DNA of 64,000 nt from Gammaproteobacteria bacterium. GTDB lineage: Bacteria; Pseudomonadota; Gammaproteobacteria; Ga0077536. Each line of letters starts with the position of its first letter. Positions within the stretch are counted from its first letter, which is position 1. The stretch covers positions 124,001-188,000 of the forward strand of contig JACPPA010000013.1 in the NCBI GenBank assembly GCA_016191285.1, read 5' to 3'. The notes below the pieces were generated by a model. That model did no database searches and had not been told where the DNA came from. It saw only the letters and a program-made list of their open reading frames with translations. Below, in pieces: positions 1 to 8,244 of this stretch. Made by a program: the position numbers and the translations under genes.

Positions 1-1017
1 CACCTTGACGACGGTGGACAAGCCGGGCTTCAGACGCGAAAAATCCGTCGCCTCATCGAACGCGATCTTGACTGGCACGCGACGCACGATTTTCGTGAAG
101 TTCCCGGTTGCATTCTCGGGCGGCAGGAGGCTGAATTCAGCGCCGCTGGCGGGTGCCGTGCTGTCAATCTTGCCGGTAAAGTGCGTTTGCGGATAGGCGT
201 CAATGGTAATTTTGACGGGCTGACCGACCCGCATATCTTCAATTTGCGTCTCTTTGAAATTGGCTTCAACGAAAAACTCACGGCTCGGAATGAGATACGC
301 GAGCACCGCCCCGGGTTGCACCATCTGTCCCACTTGCACGCTGCGGTTTCCAATCGTGCCGGACAGCGGCGCCACGATTTGCGTATTCGCGAGATCGACC
401 TTGGCGACGGTGAGCGCCGCCTCCGCCACTTTGAACGCGGCTTGTGCTTCGGCAATTTGTGCGGCCAACGCCAACAGCTGACTCTCGGCTTCGACATGCG
501 CGGATCGGCTTTGCGCGACGTGAGCAACTGCTTGCTTGGACGTCGCATCCGCGGCGTCGCGCGACTGCGCGGACACTGCGCCGTCCGCGACCAATTCATC
601 GACGCGCTTTAAATCCTTAGCCGCGCGTTCTTGATCGGCGCTTGCCGACGCAATGGTCGCGCTCTGTTGCGCGACCCGCGCTGCTTGCACCGCACGCTCG
701 GCTTGCAGCGAATTTATTTTCGCCGCGGAGGCGCCGGCCTGCGCCTCCGCCTGCGCGACACGGGCGCGATACTCGGCGTCATCGATCGTCACCAGCACCT
801 CGCCAGCATGCACCGCTTGGTTGTCGTTAAAGTGCACGGCTTGAACATAGCCCGTGGCTTTGGGACTCACCTGGGTCATGTGCGCGCGGACGTAGGCGTT
901 GTCGGTGGTCTCAAACGGCCGGACATAAGTCCGCCAATAATGCATGCCGCCATAACCGCAAGTGGCCATGCTGACAAACACAAACAGAATCGTTAGTAGG
1001 CGCAGCACCGGATGCAT
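1..1017 (-). CDS. HlyD/EmrA-family membrane fusion protein of a drug efflux pump (3' end cut by window edge)
   Basis: Reading leftward from the ATG at 1017, 339 codons are open to base 1, so the C-terminus lies outside the window. The protein starts with one membrane anchor (about residues 5-27), then a biotinyl-lipoyl-like segment (TDNAYVRAHMTQVSPKATG), a long Ala/Gln-rich alpha-helical hairpin (about 85-205), and the second lipoyl half (ANTQIVAPLSGTIGNRSVQV). The stretch NATGNFTKIVRRVPVKI is typical of EmrA. Such proteins bridge an inner-membrane MFS transporter to an outer-membrane channel. The channel gene is at 1685-3145; the EmrB-type permease probably follows off the left edge (inference). 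It is divergent from the TetR gene, sharing a 72-bp regulatory gap. Confidence 0.9.
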   Translation of the reverse strand, partial: MHPVLRLLTILFVFVSMATCGYGGMHYWRTYVRPFETTDNAYVRAHMTQVSPKATGYVQAVHFNDNQAVHAGEVLVTIDDAEYRARVAQAEAQAGASAAKINSLQAERAVQAARVAQQSATIASASADQERAAKDLKRVDELVADGAVSAQSRDAADATSKQAVAHVAQSRSAHVEAESQLLALAAQIAEAQAAFKVAEAALTVAKVDLANTQIVAPLSGTIGNRSVQVGQMVQPGAVLAYLIPSREFFVEANFKETQIEDMRVGQPVKITIDAYPQTHFTGKIDSTAPASGAEFSLLPPENATGNFTKIVRRVPVKIAFDEATDFSRLKPGLSTVVKV

Positions 1018-1027
1018 GGAGAAAACA

Positions 1028-1056
1028 TTGAACTAAACTGTGTAGTGTAGGATAGT
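1028..1056 (+). promoter_or_regulatory. sigma-70-like promoter with overlapping TetR-type operator
   Basis: A -35-like TTGAAC (1028-1033) and a -10-like GATAGT (1051-1056) are spaced 17 bp apart and point at the TetR gene. Within the spacer, 1033-1050 reads CTA-A-ACT-GTGT-AGT-G-TAG, an imperfect palindrome of the size TetR repressors use. Its position between -35 and -10, in the gap shared with the divergent EmrA-type gene, suggests one operator controls both directions. Promoter and operator are read by eye. Confidence 0.55.
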
Positions 1057-1089
1057 GGCGCCCCTGCCAGCACGCAAGTCCCGACCCGC

Positions 1090-1695
1090 ATGACTCAGCT
1101 CAGCGACGCCAAACGAGAATCCATTCTGCAAGCTGCGACTCGGATGTTTCTGAGCCAGGGTTATAGCAACGTCAGTGTCGATGCGATCGCCGAGGCCGCG
1201 CCAGTCTCGAAACCGACGCTCTATAACTACTTCGAGAGCAAACCCGCGTTATTTGAAGCGGTGGTCGCGCGCCAATGTGAACGATCGTTGCTGGCTCTCG
1301 AACGCATCGACGCCAGCGCTTCTGATCTGCGCGAGGGCTTGCGCCTGATCGCGCGCGCCTGCGTGGATCTGATCTACGCCCCGGAATCCTTGCGTCTCTT
1401 TCGATTAATCATTGCCGAACAAACGTCCTTTCCGGAACTCGGAAAGCTCGCTTATCGCAGCGCGCCGGCGCCGATCATCGCGCGCGTCGCCAAGTACCTT
1501 GGTAAATTCGAATCCACCACCAGTCTCGCGTTCGAGGACGTTGACGAAGCGGCGCGCGTATTCATCGGTCTGCTGATGGGCGACGAGCATGTGCGGTGCC
1601 TGCTTGGCCTTAAGGCCAATCTCACGACCCGTGACAAGGATCGCCTCGTGAACCGCGCGGTAGAACTCCATTGGCGGATCCAGCATGGCAAGTAA
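1090..1695 (+). CDS. TetR/AcrR-family transcriptional regulator
   Basis: 201 residues, the usual TetR length. The N-terminal HTH spans about residues 10-57, with the recognition helix in VSKPTLYNYFESKPALFEAV, the classic TetR signature. The C-terminal part (about 75-200) is an all-helical ligand/dimer domain and carries no recognisable ligand motif. It lies between the divergent EmrA-type gene and the NodT-type channel gene, whose start overlaps its last 11 bp, so it is co-transcribed with the channel. The likely role is repression of the efflux locus through the palindrome at 1033-1050, relieved by a small lipophilic compound (inference). Confidence 0.9.
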   Translation: MTQLSDAKRESILQAATRMFLSQGYSNVSVDAIAEAAPVSKPTLYNYFESKPALFEAVVARQCERSLLALERIDASASDLREGLRLIARACVDLIYAPESLRLFRLIIAEQTSFPELGKLAYRSAPAPIIARVAKYLGKFESTTSLAFEDVDEAARVFIGLLMGDEHVRCLLGLKANLTTRDKDRLVNRAVELHWRIQHGK

Positions 1696-3145
1696 AGCTG
1701 GCGGATTACTGGTGGTGAGCCTCGTGACGGCGTGCGCCGTTGGCCCGAATTATCAGAAGCCGGCCGTGCCAACCCCCACGCATTGGCAGGTCACGGACAA
1801 TCAAAAAATTGTTTCGACCGAGGACGCCAATCAACTGGCGAGGTGGTGGACCTTATTTGGTGACGACACGCTAACCGATCTCGTGGCGCGCGCGCGTACG
1901 GAGAATTTCGATGTCAGAACGGCGGCCGCGCGGATCGCGGCGGCGCGCGCCGAGCGCCGCGGTGTCGCGGCGGGCAGCGGACCCAAGCTGCAAGGCGAGA
2001 TCGGCGCCAGCCGTCAGGAAAATCCGTTCCCGGGGCTCGCTGAAGGCATCAAGTTCTCCCTGTATGAAATTGGCTTCGACGCGCAATGGGAAATTGATCT
2101 GTTCGGACGGCAACGGCGGCGCCTGGAAGCCGCGGACGCGACGTTGCAAGCCACGCTGGATGAACGCCAAGCGGTGCTCGCGTCGTTAAGCGCCGAAGTG
2201 GCGCGCGGTTATTGGGCACTGCGCAGCCTCGATGCGCAATTGCTGATCGTGGACAACACGGTGCATGTGCTGCGCGAAACCTTGCGTCTCACCGAAAAAC
2301 TCGTGGCCGCGGGGGTTGGCACCAAACACGACATGCTACGAGTGCGTGCGGCGGTCGGGGCCGCCGCCGCCAACGTGCCGAATCTGCGCGCCGCGCGCGT
2401 GGTCGCTGAGCGTCAGCTTGAATTATTGCTGGCGCTGCCGCCCGGCGAACTGACGGCGCGCCTGCACGCGACTGTGGCGAGCGACACACGGCCCACGCCG
2501 CAGATCTTGTTGAACCCCGCTGCCGTCATCCGTAGTCGACCGGATATCCAGCGTGCCGAACGCTTGCTCGCGGCGGCGACCGCGCTCAAGGGCGCGGCCA
2601 TCGCGGATCTCTATCCCAGCATTTCGCTCGGCGCGTTTTTTGGTTTGCGTAATACCGGCCTCGACGGGTTATTCGCGACTGCCGCCGAATCGTGGATGCT
2701 GGACGGCAAACTTCTCGCGCCATTATTCGACAGCGGCAGCCGACATGCGGCGGTCGATCGCAGCGATGCACAGATCGACGCGGCGCTCGCGGAATATGAA
2801 AAAACCGTCCTCACCGCGCTCCACGAAACTGAAATCGCGCTGACTCGCCTGGTTGAAGAAGAGCGCCGCCGCACGGGCCTCACGCTCGCGGTGACCGATT
2901 TACGCGAAGCTGCGCATCTCGCGCACCGCCGCTACGAATCTGGTGTCGCCTCGTTCCTCGAAGTGCTCGACGCCGAGCGCGAACTGGCGCGCTCGGAACT
3001 CGATTTGGCCGTCTCGAAGGGAACCGCCGCCACCGATACCGTCGCGGTGTTCAAGGCCCTGGGTGGTGGCGTCGAGACCGTCGCGCAGACTAGCACCGCT
3101 GCAATCGCGCCACGTGCAGCGACCGCTCCGCCAAAGTTGCGCTAG
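1685..3145 (+). CDS. NodT/RND-type outer membrane efflux lipoprotein (TolC-like channel)
   Basis: 486 residues with a lipoprotein signal: hydrophobic LLVVSLVTAC with the lipobox VTAC and Cys17, followed by AVGPNYQKP, the standard start of mature NodT-type channels. Two OEP repeats follow (about 50-250 and 265-460). PSISLGAFFGLRNTG and RRYESGVASFLEVLDAERELARSELDL are characteristic of the second. It forms the outer-membrane exit duct for the EmrA/EmrB-type pump encoded leftward. Its ATG overlaps the end of the TetR gene. The C-terminal tail (after about 465) is Ala/Pro/Thr-rich and probably disordered. Confidence 0.92.
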   Translation: MASKAGGLLVVSLVTACAVGPNYQKPAVPTPTHWQVTDNQKIVSTEDANQLARWWTLFGDDTLTDLVARARTENFDVRTAAARIAAARAERRGVAAGSGPKLQGEIGASRQENPFPGLAEGIKFSLYEIGFDAQWEIDLFGRQRRRLEAADATLQATLDERQAVLASLSAEVARGYWALRSLDAQLLIVDNTVHVLRETLRLTEKLVAAGVGTKHDMLRVRAAVGAAAANVPNLRAARVVAERQLELLLALPPGELTARLHATVASDTRPTPQILLNPAAVIRSRPDIQRAERLLAAATALKGAAIADLYPSISLGAFFGLRNTGLDGLFATAAESWMLDGKLLAPLFDSGSRHAAVDRSDAQIDAALAEYEKTVLTALHETEIALTRLVEEERRRTGLTLAVTDLREAAHLAHRRYESGVASFLEVLDAERELARSELDLAVSKGTAATDTVAVFKALGGGVETVAQTSTAAIAPRAATAPPKLR

Positions 3146-3172
3146 ACTTTGATAATTCGACACCACCATTTT

Positions 3173-3235
3173 GTGGGAGCGGCTTTAGCCGCGAAAGATA
3201 TTTCCGGAAGATTCGAAGCTCAAAGCGGCTCCCAC
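3173..3235. repeat. GTGGGAGC-family palindromic dispersed repeat
   Basis: The outer arms GTGGGAGCGGCTTT and AAAGCGGCTCCCAC are inverted repeats. The left arm also holds a small inner hairpin (GCGGCTTTAGCCGC). The unit lies in the 220-bp gap between the efflux channel gene and hpnI. Related copies are at 21771, 22871, 33000, 33113, 49579, 51828, 57299 and 60649. Confidence 0.85.
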
Positions 3236-3365
3236 CCGGCATACAAATGCGCCAAACTTCGCAAACGCATTTCGCGAATGAGGTCCGATTAGCTGCGGCC
3301 GTTGCTATAGTTTAGACTCCTCGCTAATCGTCGGCCGCGACTTCCAGATCACACAGACCAGGCAC

Positions 3366-4526
3366 GTGAACTTGTACTTTCCATCCGCCTTGTCGCAAAT
3401 CATCGGTCATTTGCTCGGCGTTGCCACCATTGTTTATTTCAGCCTTGCGTTATGGCAGGTGTGGCGCTTCCGCGAACGACGGCATGGCGTCGGCGATTTC
3501 CGACCGCCCGTCACGATCATGGCGCCGGTCTACGGCGCACCGCCCGGGTTGTATGAATGTCTGCGGTCGTTTTGCCGGCAACGCTATCCACAGTTCCAAA
3601 TCGTATTCGGCCTGCATAGCGCAGACGACGCCGGTCGTGCCGTGATCGAACGACTGATTGCTGAATTTCCGACGCTCGATACCGCCTTGGTGATCGATGG
3701 TCGCCGCGCCGGCACGAATCCCAAGATGTGCAACCTCGCCAATATGATTCGTGCCGTAAAGCACGATGTCATTCTGATGCTCGATAGCGACGTTGAAGTT
3801 GATCCGAATTTTCTGAGCGTGGTCGTCGAGCCACTGCGTGATCCCGCCGTCGGTGGCGTGACCTGTGCGTATCACGCGCTGCCGCAGCCAGGCCTATCGT
3901 CGGCCTTGGGCGCGATGCACATCAATGACTGGTTTCTGCCGTCCGCCTTTGTCGATTTAAGTCGACGCGAAATGGACATCTGTTATGGCGCCGCGATCGG
4001 CGTTACGCGTCAAAGCCTGGCCGCCATCGGCGGTCTCGAAGCGCTCGCCTCGGCGGTGGCGCAAGACGATGTGTTCGGCCAGCGTTTGGTCGAAGCAGGT
4101 TACAAGGTCGTGCTCGCGCCCCGGGTCGTCGCCACCGTGGTCGCCGAACCGAGCCTACCCAGTCTCGTCAAACACGAATTACGCTGGATGCGAACCGTGC
4201 GCGCGTGCCGGCCGCGCGATCACGCCTTGGCGGTGGTGATGTTCGCGCTGCCACCCACCTTACTGCTGTGCGGCCCCGGCGCGCGGCTGTCGGGCCTGGT
4301 TCTCGCGAGCCTAGTGTGGACTTTGCGTTATGCCTTGCACTTCACCGTGCGTGCGCGTTTTCGCGTGCCGAGAACCCATGCGGCGTGGTTGGTCCCGGTG
4401 CGCGAATGTTTAGGTTTTGGGATCTGGCTCGTGAGCTTCACCTCGCGCACCATGCACTGGGGTGAGCATGTGCTAATCGGCGGTGAGGGACGAAGCATGC
4501 GGATGCGCGACCCCAATTCGCCGTGA
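3366..4526 (+). CDS. hpnI: HpnI, hopanoid-biosynthesis glycosyltransferase (GT2/GT21-like)
   Basis: 386 residues starting at GTG. A membrane helix lies near residues 12-32. The GT-A fold follows with the DSD metal-binding motif at 140-142, a QDD acid motif near 233-235 and the ceramide-glucosyltransferase-like motif HELRW near 270-274. C-terminal hydrophobic helices (about 285-365) complete the protein. In known hopanoid clusters HpnI adds N-acetylglucosamine to bacteriohopanetetrol, and HpnK then deacetylates it. Here hpnK and hpnL follow with 4-bp and 1-bp overlaps, so the three form one translationally coupled operon. No squalene-hopene cyclase or hpnJ is present in the window. Confidence 0.9.
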   Translation: MNLYFPSALSQIIGHLLGVATIVYFSLALWQVWRFRERRHGVGDFRPPVTIMAPVYGAPPGLYECLRSFCRQRYPQFQIVFGLHSADDAGRAVIERLIAEFPTLDTALVIDGRRAGTNPKMCNLANMIRAVKHDVILMLDSDVEVDPNFLSVVVEPLRDPAVGGVTCAYHALPQPGLSSALGAMHINDWFLPSAFVDLSRREMDICYGAAIGVTRQSLAAIGGLEALASAVAQDDVFGQRLVEAGYKVVLAPRVVATVVAEPSLPSLVKHELRWMRTVRACRPRDHALAVVMFALPPTLLLCGPGARLSGLVLASLVWTLRYALHFTVRARFRVPRTHAAWLVPVRECLGFGIWLVSFTSRTMHWGEHVLIGGEGRSMRMRDPNSP

Positions 4527-5386
4527 AACGCTTGATCGCGACCGCCGATGACTTCGGTCTAGCGACCGCGGTCAATGAAGCGGTGGAACTCGCACACACG
4601 CGCGGGATCTTGACCGCGGCGAGTTTGATGGTAACCGCGCCTGCCACCGCTGACGCCGTCGCGCGCGCGCGCCGGCTACCGGCGCTCGGCGTCGGACTGC
4701 ATCTGGTTTTTGTCGACGGAATTCCGGCGCTGCCGCCGACGCAGATCCCCGATCTCGTCGGCGCCGATGGGCGCTTTCACAAAGATCCCACGCGCTTCGG
4801 CGTGCGGCTTTTTTTCTCGCGCCGGCTTCAGCGTCAGCTCGCGGCGGAAATGCGCGCGCAATTCGAATTATTTCGCGCCACCGGCTTAGCGCTCGATCAT
4901 GTCAATGGCCACCATCATTTTCATCAACATCCAACGATCGTGGGCCTCTTGATAGAGTTCGCGCGCGAGTATCGAATCAGCGCCGTGCGTGTGCCGTACG
5001 AACCCTTTGGTCCGTCGCACCGCGCGCAACGCGATCATTTCTGGCAGCGCTGGTTCGGTGGCGTGTTTCCGATCACCCGTTTAACGGGGATGCGTGCGCG
5101 TCTGCGCGCGGCGGGGATCACGAGCAACGCGCAACTGTTCGGTCTGCATGACAGCGGCCGCATGACCGCGGCGCGAGTCAGTCGCTATCTCGATGAATTA
5201 CCGGATGGGGTATCCGAACTTTATTGCCACCCGGCGACTGCGCGATGGAGTGGACCGGACAATCTTCCCGCGACGTATTTATGCATCGAAGAATACGCGG
5301 CGCTGGCCGATCCACTCCTCCGTTCGCGTTTGGAACGCGCTGGCGTCGAACGCATTTCGTTTAGCGCACTCGCTTCCCTCGCGTAA
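4523..5386 (+). CDS. hpnK: HpnK, YdjC/ChbG-like hopanoid N-deacetylase
   Basis: 287 residues; GTG start in a GTGA overlap with hpnI. The N-terminal ATADDFGL carries the paired aspartates of the YdjC/ChbG fold, and HVNGHHHFHQHP (about residues 129-140) supplies metal-binding histidines. The later HDSGRMTAARV and ELYCHPA segments are also family motifs. In characterised pathways HpnK removes the acetyl group from the N-acetylglucosaminyl hopanoid made by HpnI. The sequence supports the family well; the exact substrate is inferred from gene order. Confidence 0.9.
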   Translation: MKRLIATADDFGLATAVNEAVELAHTRGILTAASLMVTAPATADAVARARRLPALGVGLHLVFVDGIPALPPTQIPDLVGADGRFHKDPTRFGVRLFFSRRLQRQLAAEMRAQFELFRATGLALDHVNGHHHFHQHPTIVGLLIEFAREYRISAVRVPYEPFGPSHRAQRDHFWQRWFGGVFPITRLTGMRARLRAAGITSNAQLFGLHDSGRMTAARVSRYLDELPDGVSELYCHPATARWSGPDNLPATYLCIEEYAALADPLLRSRLERAGVERISFSALASLA

Positions 5387-6402
5387 TGAAATGGAAAACG
5401 GCGCTGGCGCTGGGTGGCGGCCTGTTGTTGATCGGGCTTCTGCGTTGGGTGGGTTTCGATTCGATCAGCGCCGCCGTCGCAACTGTCGGCTGGCGCGGTT
5501 TGCTCACCATCACCGGCGTGCACGTGTTCTCGGTGGTGCTGTGCGCCGCCGCTTGGTGGCGGGTAACGCCGGGGTCACGGCGACCGTCGGTTGTCATGTT
5601 CGGCTGGGCGCGCTTTATTCGGGATGCGGTCAGCGACGTGCTGGTGATCCCGATCGCGAGCGAGTTGGTGGGCGCGCGCGTATTGGTCTTACATGGCGTC
5701 ACGGGAACGGCGGCGACCGCCGGCGTGGTCGTCGATGTCACGACTGAACTCCTCGCCCAGCTCGCGTTCACCGTGCTCGGTCTTAGCCTGCTGATTGCAT
5801 TCCATCCAACGCAAAACGGTGCTTACTGGGCGCTGAGTGCGCTGGTCGTGGCCGCACTCGGACTGATGGGATTCGTGATGGCGCAAACGCATGGCCTGTC
5901 GCGATTAGTTTCACGGCTGCCGGAAAGACTCGTGGCCTCCTTGGACTGGCCGATGACGTCTAGCATAGCCGCCGTGCACGAAAGTCTGCGCTCGATTTAT
6001 CGCGATCGGCGGGCATGCCTTGCCTCCTGCGCTTATCACTTAGCAGCCTGGCTGGTGGGGGTCGTCGAGATCTGGATTGCCCTTAAATTTTTGGGACACC
6101 CACTGATTCTCGCCGACGCCGCGGTGCTCGAGAGCTTGGTTTATGCGGTGCGGACGGTGGTGTTCTTCGTGCCTGGCGCGCTCGGCGTGCAGGAGGGAAG
6201 CTATGTCGCGCTCGGCGTCATGTTAGGGCTCGACACCGAAACCGGTCTCGCCCTTTCCCTGTTGAAACGGGGTCGTGATCTCTTGCTCGGCGTGCCCGGT
6301 CTCGTGGCGTTTTACGCCATGGAAGGCAGCGTTAGCTGGCGCCACGGTCAGCGCGCCCTGGGCGACGATGAATGTGGCGCGGACGCGGACCAACCGCCAT
6401 AG
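5386..6402 (+). CDS. hpnL: HpnL-like integral membrane protein
   Basis: 338 residues; the ATG shares its A with the hpnK stop (TAATG). It is very hydrophobic, with about 8 membrane segments, and resembles the lysylphosphatidylglycerol-synthase membrane domain family that includes HpnL. The segment VRTVVFFVPGALGVQEGSYVALG is diagnostic. Members are thought to flip or move modified lipids, so transport of the decorated hopanoid is a reasonable but unproven role. The C-terminal 20 residues are acidic and hydrophilic. The gene ends 31 bp from the convergent amidohydrolase gene. Confidence 0.85.
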   Translation: MKWKTALALGGGLLLIGLLRWVGFDSISAAVATVGWRGLLTITGVHVFSVVLCAAAWWRVTPGSRRPSVVMFGWARFIRDAVSDVLVIPIASELVGARVLVLHGVTGTAATAGVVVDVTTELLAQLAFTVLGLSLLIAFHPTQNGAYWALSALVVAALGLMGFVMAQTHGLSRLVSRLPERLVASLDWPMTSSIAAVHESLRSIYRDRRACLASCAYHLAAWLVGVVEIWIALKFLGHPLILADAAVLESLVYAVRTVVFFVPGALGVQEGSYVALGVMLGLDTETGLALSLLKRGRDLLLGVPGLVAFYAMEGSVSWRHGQRALGDDECGADADQPP

Positions 6403-6433
6403 GTCGGTCCGCGCGCCGCTAATTCGGCTGTGC

Positions 6434-8155
6434 TTAAGTAGCGCGTGCTGCCAGCGGCCCCCGCGCGAGACGCCCCGGCAGTTCACCCGTCGGTCGAGTG
6501 CCTTCCAGGATAACTTTCCCATTGACCACGGTGTAGTGAATGCCGCGCGATTTTTGCAACAAGCGTTTCGCACCGGCCGGCAAGTCGTGCACGACTTCTG
6601 GCATCAGCGGCCCAATCGTCGCCGGATCGAAAACCAGCAAGTCGGCATTCATGCCTTCGCGCAGCAAGCCGCGATCATGCAGCCCCCACGCAGTGGCGGT
6701 GTCGTAAGTCACCAGGCGCACCGCGGCTTCGAGCGAGAATTCATGCTTCTCCCGCACCCAATGACTCATGATGTGGGTCTGCAATGACGAATCCATGATT
6801 TGCGCGACATGCGCGCCGGAGTCCGAAAAAGTCACGACACTGCGCGGGTGCCGCATCATCTCGAGCGCGTGGTCCTGATCTTCATTCGCCAGCGGCTGGC
6901 GGAAAAACACTTTGAAATCGCGTTCGAGCGCGATGTCGATCATGGCTTCGACCGGATGCACACCACGCTGCTTGCCGACTTCATCCATCCGCACTTCGTC
7001 ACCGATGCCGTTGAACAGCCACACCCAATCCCACTCTGGCGGCCGCGCTTCCGCGCCCACGATCTCGGGTCCGTCGTACGGCCTGGTCGCGACTTCGAGC
7101 AAGCGGCGGCGCCATTCTGGATCTTTGAGCAGGACTTTCTGTTCGGCGAGCGGCTTGGCGCGCAGCTCGCGCCATACGTCCCAGTTATCAAACGCGGTAT
7201 ACGTCTCGAACGACATCAGGGTTGAAAGTGCGCGACTATGACATTGCACGAAAATTCGACCGCCGGCCTTCGCTGCTTGATTGGCCACTTCGTAAAACGG
7301 CCGCCAAATATCGGGCGCAATGCGCGTGCTGAACATGCCATAGGTCAGCGGTCGTCCGGATTCGACGGTCAATTGCGTGAGCCGATCAAAATAATCCTGT
7401 TGCCGATCCGGCCTACGACCGGGGGTTTCACTCGCGATCTCGAAGATCCCGGCGCCTGTTTCGCCCATCGCGTTAACCAAGGACCGCACTTCGTCCCAGT
7501 CCGCGACCCGGCTCGCCACCGGTCGATCATCGGAGGTCACATGATTGTAGGTGCGTGAGGTCGAGAAGCCGATGGCGCCGGCGCGCACCGCCGTTTGTAC
7601 TTCATGCCGCATGCGGCGCAACTCGTCGTCAGTGGCCTGCTCGGTAAACGCCCGTTCGCGCATCACGTAAGTCCGCAGCGCCGAGTGCCCGATATAGCCG
7701 CCGTAGTTGATGCCCTTCGGCAAACTATCGATCACATCGAGAAATTCCGGAAAGGTTTCCCAGCGCCAATCGATCCCCGCCAACATCGCTTCACGCGGCA
7801 GATCTTCGGCCCGTTCCAGGTTACGAAACACGAAGTCCGCATCGCGCGCGGCGCACGGCGCCAACGTGAATCCGCAGTTGCCCATGATGACGGTGGTCAC
7901 GCCGTGGTAACACGACGATGACCCCATCGGATCCCAGAAGATCTGCGCATCCATATGGGTGTGGCCGTCGACAAAGCCAGGCGAAATCACGTGGCCCTCG
8001 GCGTCGATCTTGCGCGTGGCCTGACCGCTGATACGCCCGATGGTCGCGATCTTGCCGTTGGCCACGCCAACGTCCGCCGGATAGGCCGGCGCGCCAGACC
8101 CATCCACCACCATGCCGTTTTTAATGACGAGATCGTATTGCATGCCGGGCACCAT
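6434..8155 (-). CDS. N-acyl-D-amino-acid deacylase-like amidohydrolase (amidohydrolase 3)
   Basis: 573 residues. The start region YDLVIKNGMVVDGSGAP forms the small beta domain. PGFVDGHTHMDAQ gives the first metal histidines (65 and 67). GNCGFTLAPC carries the Cys motif of the D-aminoacylase group, and the FSDSGAHV segment supplies the late metal/catalytic Asp. These enzymes hydrolyse N-acylated D-amino acids or related amides in the cytosol; the true substrate cannot be read here. A second in-frame ATG at 8143 is an equally possible start, since neither has a clear ribosome site. It is divergent from another amidohydrolase 89 bp away, which hints at a shared degradation function. Confidence 0.85.
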   Translation of the reverse strand: MVPGMQYDLVIKNGMVVDGSGAPAYPADVGVANGKIATIGRISGQATRKIDAEGHVISPGFVDGHTHMDAQIFWDPMGSSSCYHGVTTVIMGNCGFTLAPCAARDADFVFRNLERAEDLPREAMLAGIDWRWETFPEFLDVIDSLPKGINYGGYIGHSALRTYVMRERAFTEQATDDELRRMRHEVQTAVRAGAIGFSTSRTYNHVTSDDRPVASRVADWDEVRSLVNAMGETGAGIFEIASETPGRRPDRQQDYFDRLTQLTVESGRPLTYGMFSTRIAPDIWRPFYEVANQAAKAGGRIFVQCHSRALSTLMSFETYTAFDNWDVWRELRAKPLAEQKVLLKDPEWRRRLLEVATRPYDGPEIVGAEARPPEWDWVWLFNGIGDEVRMDEVGKQRGVHPVEAMIDIALERDFKVFFRQPLANEDQDHALEMMRHPRSVVTFSDSGAHVAQIMDSSLQTHIMSHWVREKHEFSLEAAVRLVTYDTATAWGLHDRGLLREGMNADLLVFDPATIGPLMPEVVHDLPAGAKRLLQKSRGIHYTVVNGKVILEGTRPTGELPGRLARGPLAARAT

Positions 8156-8244
8156 CTTGTGAGGATAGAGGTAGAGCGTAACAACTCTGCGGCCACGAGC
8201 AAGGGCTGAATCGATACTCTGTAGGACCTTCGGAGGATTTCAAG

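Noticed and set aside
30-599. 189-codon leftward frame at the left edge
   Set aside because: Arg/Ser-rich and out of frame with the EmrA-like protein, which explains the same DNA.
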